Shown piece after piece: positions 6,536 to 9,412 of a DNA stretch of 9,412 nucleotides (within the stretch, counting starts at the first letter, position 1; each line of letters begins with the position of its first letter). The notes under the pieces were generated by a model. The model ran no database searches. It was not told the origin of the DNA and was given only the letters and a program-made list of their open reading frames with translations. Source of the stretch: Alistipes sp. (lineage in GTDB: Bacteria; Bacteroidota; Bacteroidia; Bacteroidales; Rikenellaceae); contig JAFZDR010000016.1 of the NCBI GenBank assembly GCA_017561105.1, forward strand, positions 1 to 9,412, written 5' to 3'. A program made the position numbers and the translations under genes.

Positions 6536-6566
6536 CGCCTAGTAAAATAAAAATCCGATTTTAGAG

Positions 6567-8153
6567 ATGAAAATAGCTCTTGCACAACTTAATTACACAA
6601 TAGGCGATATCGCAGGTAATACCGCTAAAATCATCATTGCGGTAGAGCGAGCAAAAAACGAGGGTGCCGATGTGGTACTCTTCTGCGAGCAGGCATTGAA
6701 CGGATCGCCTGCTTTCGACCTTCTCCGTAAAACAACATTTATCGAACTCTGCGACGAGGCTCTCGACGAGATCGCTTCGTATTGCAACGGCATCACCGCT
6801 ATTGTAGGTGCTCCCGTACTTATGAGCAACGGAACACAGAGTGCAGCCGTGGTTATCGAGAATGGTCGCGTCCGCCGATATATCACCAAGGCAAATATTA
6901 CTGCTCGTCGCGAAATGGGCTTCTTGAGCAGTGGTGAGGGTACAAAGGTTGTTCGTATTGCGGGCGAGAAGGTCGCTATCGTTGTGGGTGATGATTTAAG
7001 CCATTTGAAGGATATGGATGGCGATGTGGAGATGATCTTCAGCGTCAACGCACGCCGCTATGGTAAGGGTTTGATGTCGTACCGCTACGAAACAATGCAC
7101 CGCATTGCATTTGTCGAGTCGAAGACGCTGGTTATGATAAACAATGTGGGCGGTTCGGGCGAAATTGTTTACGATGGTACATCTGCAGTCTTTAACAATA
7201 AGGGCGAGTTGGTGTTGCTGATGAAGAGCTTTGAAGAGGATTTTGCAATTTACGACACCGAAGCCGACAATAAGCCATGCGATATCCCGCAGGAGTTGTA
7301 TCGTCATGAGCGTACCGGCTATCTCTATAACGCTGCCGTTATGGGTTTGCGTGACTACTTCCATAAAAACGGCTACAATAAGGCTTGCGTAGGTTTGTCG
7401 GGTGGTATCGACTCGGCGGTTGTAACCTGTATTGCGGTTGAGGCGCTCGGCAAGGAGAATGTGCGAGTTTTGATGATGCCTTCGCAGTTCTCGACCGACC
7501 ATTCGGTGAGTGATGCAACCGAGTTTGCCGAGAGATTGGGTATTGAGTATAGCGTATTGCCAATCTCGGAGGCTTATACCTCTATCGTAAATACTCTTAA
7601 GCCTGCAATCGGCGGTCATGCCTTCGATGTTACCGAGGAGAATATCCAGGCTCGTTTGCGTACCATTATGTTGATGGCATTGCAGAATAAGAAGGGCAAT
7701 ATCGTGTTGAACTGCTCGAACAAGAGCGAGAATGCGCTCGGAATGTGTACCCTTTATGGCGACACCGCAGGCGCGTTCAGTGTTACGGGCGACCTCTATA
7801 AGACCGAGATGTACGACTTGGCTCGCCACATCAACAAGATAAAGGGCGATGTTATTCCTGAGAACATCTTGGAGAAGGAGCCTTCGAGCGAGTTGCATCC
7901 GGGACAGAAGGATAGTGATGTCTTGCCACCATACAATGTTGTCGATGCTATTTTGCAGCGAATGATCGAGCAGGGCCAGCATCGCGAGGAGATTATCAAC
8001 GCAGGCTTTGATGCTGAAGTTGTCGAGAATATCCACTCTATGGTGATGCAGAACGAGAAGAAGCGCTACCAGTATCCGCCGGTGTTGCGTCTGTCGGCAT
8101 GTGCATTTGGCCATGAGCGTCTGATGCCGTTGATTAACAAATACGGAGATTAA
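6567..8153 (+). CDS. nadE: NAD+ synthetase with N-terminal glutaminase-like (nitrilase-fold) domain lacking the catalytic cysteine
   Basis: NadE makes NAD+ from deamido-NAD+ (nicotinic acid adenine dinucleotide), ATP and a nitrogen donor. The 528 residues comprise an N-terminal nitrilase-fold domain (about 1-235) and a C-terminal synthetase domain (about 245-528). The synthetase part looks intact: PP-loop SGGIDS (278-283), QARLRT (361-366), NKSENALGMCTLYGDTAG (385-402) and a C-terminal basic stretch. In glutamine-dependent enzymes the nitrilase domain uses a Glu-Lys-Cys triad. Here E41 (CEQALNGSP) and probably K108 (YITKAN) are kept. The cysteine of the usual ICED motif aligns with G141 in IVVGDDL (138-144), codon GGT at 6987-6989. 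The segment after K108 is also shortened and altered. The enzyme may therefore use free ammonia, or ammonia made by another protein. It is followed after 12 bases by the RseC-family gene, so probably leads the RseC-Rnf operon. Confidence 0.95.
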   Translation: MKIALAQLNYTIGDIAGNTAKIIIAVERAKNEGADVVLFCEQALNGSPAFDLLRKTTFIELCDEALDEIASYCNGITAIVGAPVLMSNGTQSAAVVIENGRVRRYITKANITARREMGFLSSGEGTKVVRIAGEKVAIVVGDDLSHLKDMDGDVEMIFSVNARRYGKGLMSYRYETMHRIAFVESKTLVMINNVGGSGEIVYDGTSAVFNNKGELVLLMKSFEEDFAIYDTEADNKPCDIPQELYRHERTGYLYNAAVMGLRDYFHKNGYNKACVGLSGGIDSAVVTCIAVEALGKENVRVLMMPSQFSTDHSVSDATEFAERLGIEYSVLPISEAYTSIVNTLKPAIGGHAFDVTEENIQARLRTIMLMALQNKKGNIVLNCSNKSENALGMCTLYGDTAGAFSVTGDLYKTEMYDLARHINKIKGDVIPENILEKEPSSELHPGQKDSDVLPPYNVVDAILQRMIEQGQHREEIINAGFDAEVVENIHSMVMQNEKKRYQYPPVLRLSACAFGHERLMPLINKYGD

Positions 8154-8165
8154 CCATTTCTCGTT

Positions 8166-8588
8166 GTGAAACAGCCTGAGCAAATAGAGCATAAGGGTGT
8201 AGTTCTCGCCATTGAGGGGGAACTTGTGCGAGTTGTTATCGAGGTGAGCGAGGCTTGTGGTGGATGCTCGGCGCGTAAATCGTGCGCTATGGGTCAAACC
8301 ACAAAACGCGAAATCGAAGTCCGCACCGCAGATGCATCGAGCTACTCGGTGGGCGAACTTGTCAAGGTTGGAGCAAAGCAATCGCTTGGCATTATGGCTC
8401 TCCTCTTGTGCTATGTTATGCCGCTTGTGGTTTTGGTTGCATCATTGGCTGTTGCTGTTACTGCGGGTATCTCCGAGGGCATTTCGGCTCTTATCTCTTT
8501 AGGCGTTACGGCTCTCTACTATGCGCTACTTGCGCTGTTGAAGAATAAAATCTCGAAAAAGATTACTTTTACTGTTAACAAAATATGA
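8166..8588 (+). CDS. rseC: RseC/MucC-family membrane protein (SoxR-reducing-system type)
   Basis: This 140-residue protein begins at GTG (8166-8168), which places the family's usual opening (IEHKGVVLAIEGELVRVVI, residues 7-25) right after the start; the next in-frame ATG would remove it. A cysteine cluster CGGCSARKSC (C31, C34, C40) follows, then two membrane segments at about 74-98 and 103-125 and a basic C-terminus, the layout of RseC_MucC proteins. In other bacteria RseC is linked to the Rsx/Rnf electron-transfer complex that reduces SoxR. In Bacteroidetes such genes typically precede rnfB. The biochemical role is not well defined; the cysteines might bind metal, an Fe-S cluster or act in redox chemistry (inferred). 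Its TGA stop overlaps the ATG of rnfB in the sequence ATGA, implying translational coupling. Confidence 0.88.
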   Translation: MKQPEQIEHKGVVLAIEGELVRVVIEVSEACGGCSARKSCAMGQTTKREIEVRTADASSYSVGELVKVGAKQSLGIMALLLCYVMPLVVLVASLAVAVTAGISEGISALISLGVTALYYALLALLKNKISKKITFTVNKI

Positions 8589-9412
8589 ATACTCTGATTT
8601 TTACGATTCTGACACTTTGTGCTATTGGTGTTGTGGCGGCAGTGATCCTCTACTTCGTGGCACAGAAGTTTAAGGTTGAGGAGGATCCTCGCATCGACGA
8701 TGTCGAGAAGATGCTCCCCGGAGCAAATTGCGGTGGTTGCGGTTTTCCCGGCTGTCGCGGATTGGCTTGTGCTTTGGTTGAGCAGGACGATATCTCGTCG
8801 CTCTACTGCTCGGTTGGCGGTGCCGACTGTATGAAGGCTGTAGCCGACTATCTCGGTAAGGCTGCTCCAACAAAGGAGCCTCAGGTGGCAACCGTGCGTT
8901 GCGGTGGTACTTGCGAGAAGCGACCTCGTACATCGACCTATGCGGGTACTCGCTCGTGTGCTATTGCATCGTCGGTCTATGTGGGCGAAACAAACTGTGC
9001 GTATGGCTGTCTTGGTTATGGCGACTGCGTTGTGGCGTGTGCGTTCGATGCAATTCACATCAACCCCGAAACGGGCTTGGCTGAGGTTGATGCCGACAAG
9101 TGTACCGCTTGTGGCGCTTGCGTAGCAGCATGTCCGAAGGGCGTTATCGAGTTGCGCAAGAAGTGGCCTAAGAATCGTGCAATCTATGTATCGTGCGTAT
9201 CTAAGGATAAGGGCCCTGCAACCATGAAGGCTTGTAAGGCGGGATGTATCGGTTGCGGCAAGTGCTCGAAGGTTTGCGAGTTTGGAGCTATCACCATCGA
9301 GAACAACTTGGCATTTATCGATTCGACAAAGTGCCGCTTGTGCCGTAAGTGCGTAGCTGAGTGTCCTACAGGTGCAATCAAGATGATTGGCCTTGCACCA
9401 CTCCCTCCAAAA
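8585..9412 (+). CDS. rnfB: Rnf complex subunit RnfB, ferredoxin-type electron carrier (3' end beyond window)
   Basis: RnfB passes electrons from ferredoxin into the membrane-bound Rnf complex, which reduces NAD+ while pumping ions. The 276 codons shown begin at ATG 8585-8587, inside the stop of the upstream gene. An N-terminal membrane anchor (about 3-26) is followed by PGANCGGCGFPGC (45-57), part of the RnfB Fe-S domain that also includes C62, C75 and C82. Four further cysteine groups are CAYGCLGYGDCVVAC (138-152), CTACGACVAAC (173-183), CIGCGKCSKVC (221-231) and CRLCRKCVAEC (250-260), suggesting several [4Fe-4S] clusters. The frame remains open at the window end; by comparison with Bacteroides RnfB only a short tail should be missing. 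The remaining rnf genes (C, D, G, E, A) would be expected downstream. Confidence 0.95.
   Translation, partial: MNTLIFTILTLCAIGVVAAVILYFVAQKFKVEEDPRIDDVEKMLPGANCGGCGFPGCRGLACALVEQDDISSLYCSVGGADCMKAVADYLGKAAPTKEPQVATVRCGGTCEKRPRTSTYAGTRSCAIASSVYVGETNCAYGCLGYGDCVVACAFDAIHINPETGLAEVDADKCTACGACVAACPKGVIELRKKWPKNRAIYVSCVSKDKGPATMKACKAGCIGCGKCSKVCEFGAITIENNLAFIDSTKCRLCRKCVAECPTGAIKMIGLAPLPPK

Larger units (their letters stand above)
6474..6565. repeat. 11-bp inverted repeat bracketing the GH13-nadE intergenic region
   Basis: TCTAAAATCGG at 6474-6484 is the exact reverse complement of CCGATTTTAGA at 6555-6565. The left arm contains the stop codon of the GH13 gene (6476-6478), and the right arm ends one base before the nadE start codon (6567). 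In a transcript reading through from the GH13 gene the arms could pair and cover the region just upstream of the nadE start. In a transcript starting at the nadE promoter (about 6541) only the right arm is present. The repeat may be coincidental. Confidence 0.5.

Noticed and set aside
6479..6566. Intrinsic terminator after the GH13 gene
   Set aside because: The only local hairpin is an all-A/T stem without a following T-run, and its position against the nadE -7 box fits an operator better.
6684..6689. C40 of NadE, next to E41, as a possible substitute nucleophile
   Set aside because: It sits next to the catalytic glutamate in sequence, not on the strand that carries the nucleophile in nitrilase-fold enzymes. 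I keep it only as something a structural model should exclude.
6996..8381. 461-codon open frame on the minus strand opposite nadE and the RseC-family gene
   Set aside because: It spans two real genes and their junction in antisense, has no recognisable domain, and is explained by codon bias of the sense genes.

Overview
The window looks like a chromosomal segment from an anaerobic, gut-type Bacteroidales bacterium, possibly near Alistipes/Rikenellaceae; the genus is a guess. Three things suggest this. The divergent promoters have the Bacteroidetes layout TTTG / about 20 nt / TAnnTTTG. Genes lack clear Shine-Dalgarno sequences. The gene families (HtpG, two-component polysaccharide exporter, RseC-like protein followed by RnfB, two-domain NadE) match that phylum. 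There are no tRNA or rRNA genes and no CRISPR array. No transposase can be recognised.

Layout, left half, all on the minus strand. Positions 123-1190 encode the ATPase and part of the middle domain of the chaperone HtpG. HtpG similarity stops abruptly at about position 122, and the last 122 bases to the window edge are AT-rich with unrelated codons, so the gene is either interrupted or the assembly is chimeric there. Next is a compact three-gene operon read leftward from a good promoter at 5075-5107: an outer-membrane polysaccharide export lipoprotein (Wza type), a Wzc-type co-polymerase fused to a bacterial tyrosine kinase, and a small capless HAD phosphatase. It ends in a terminator at 1290-1325. 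The first two genes form a trans-envelope exporter. The HAD protein could serve either sugar-phosphate metabolism or dephosphorylation of the kinase.

Layout, right half, all on the plus strand. A cytoplasmic GH13 alpha-amylase-family enzyme (5198-6478) is transcribed divergently from the export operon, from its own consensus promoter at 5132-5163. An 88-base gap full of symmetric sequence follows, then NAD+ synthetase NadE (6567-8153), an RseC-family membrane protein (8166-8588, GTG start) and RnfB (8585 to the window end, overlapping the previous gene by ATGA). The last three genes are probably one operon that continues into the Rnf ferredoxin:NAD+ oxidoreductase genes. It joins NAD+ synthesis to an NAD+-linked energy-conserving complex.

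The most notable points are: the NadE glutaminase domain has Gly where the catalytic cysteine should be; htpG breaks off into foreign-looking DNA; a capless HAD phosphatase sits in an operon with a tyrosine kinase; and an AT palindrome takes the place of the -33 box at the nadE promoter. I see no clear evidence of a wholly new system such as a defence island or new mobile element. Most of the window is recognisable housekeeping and envelope biology.
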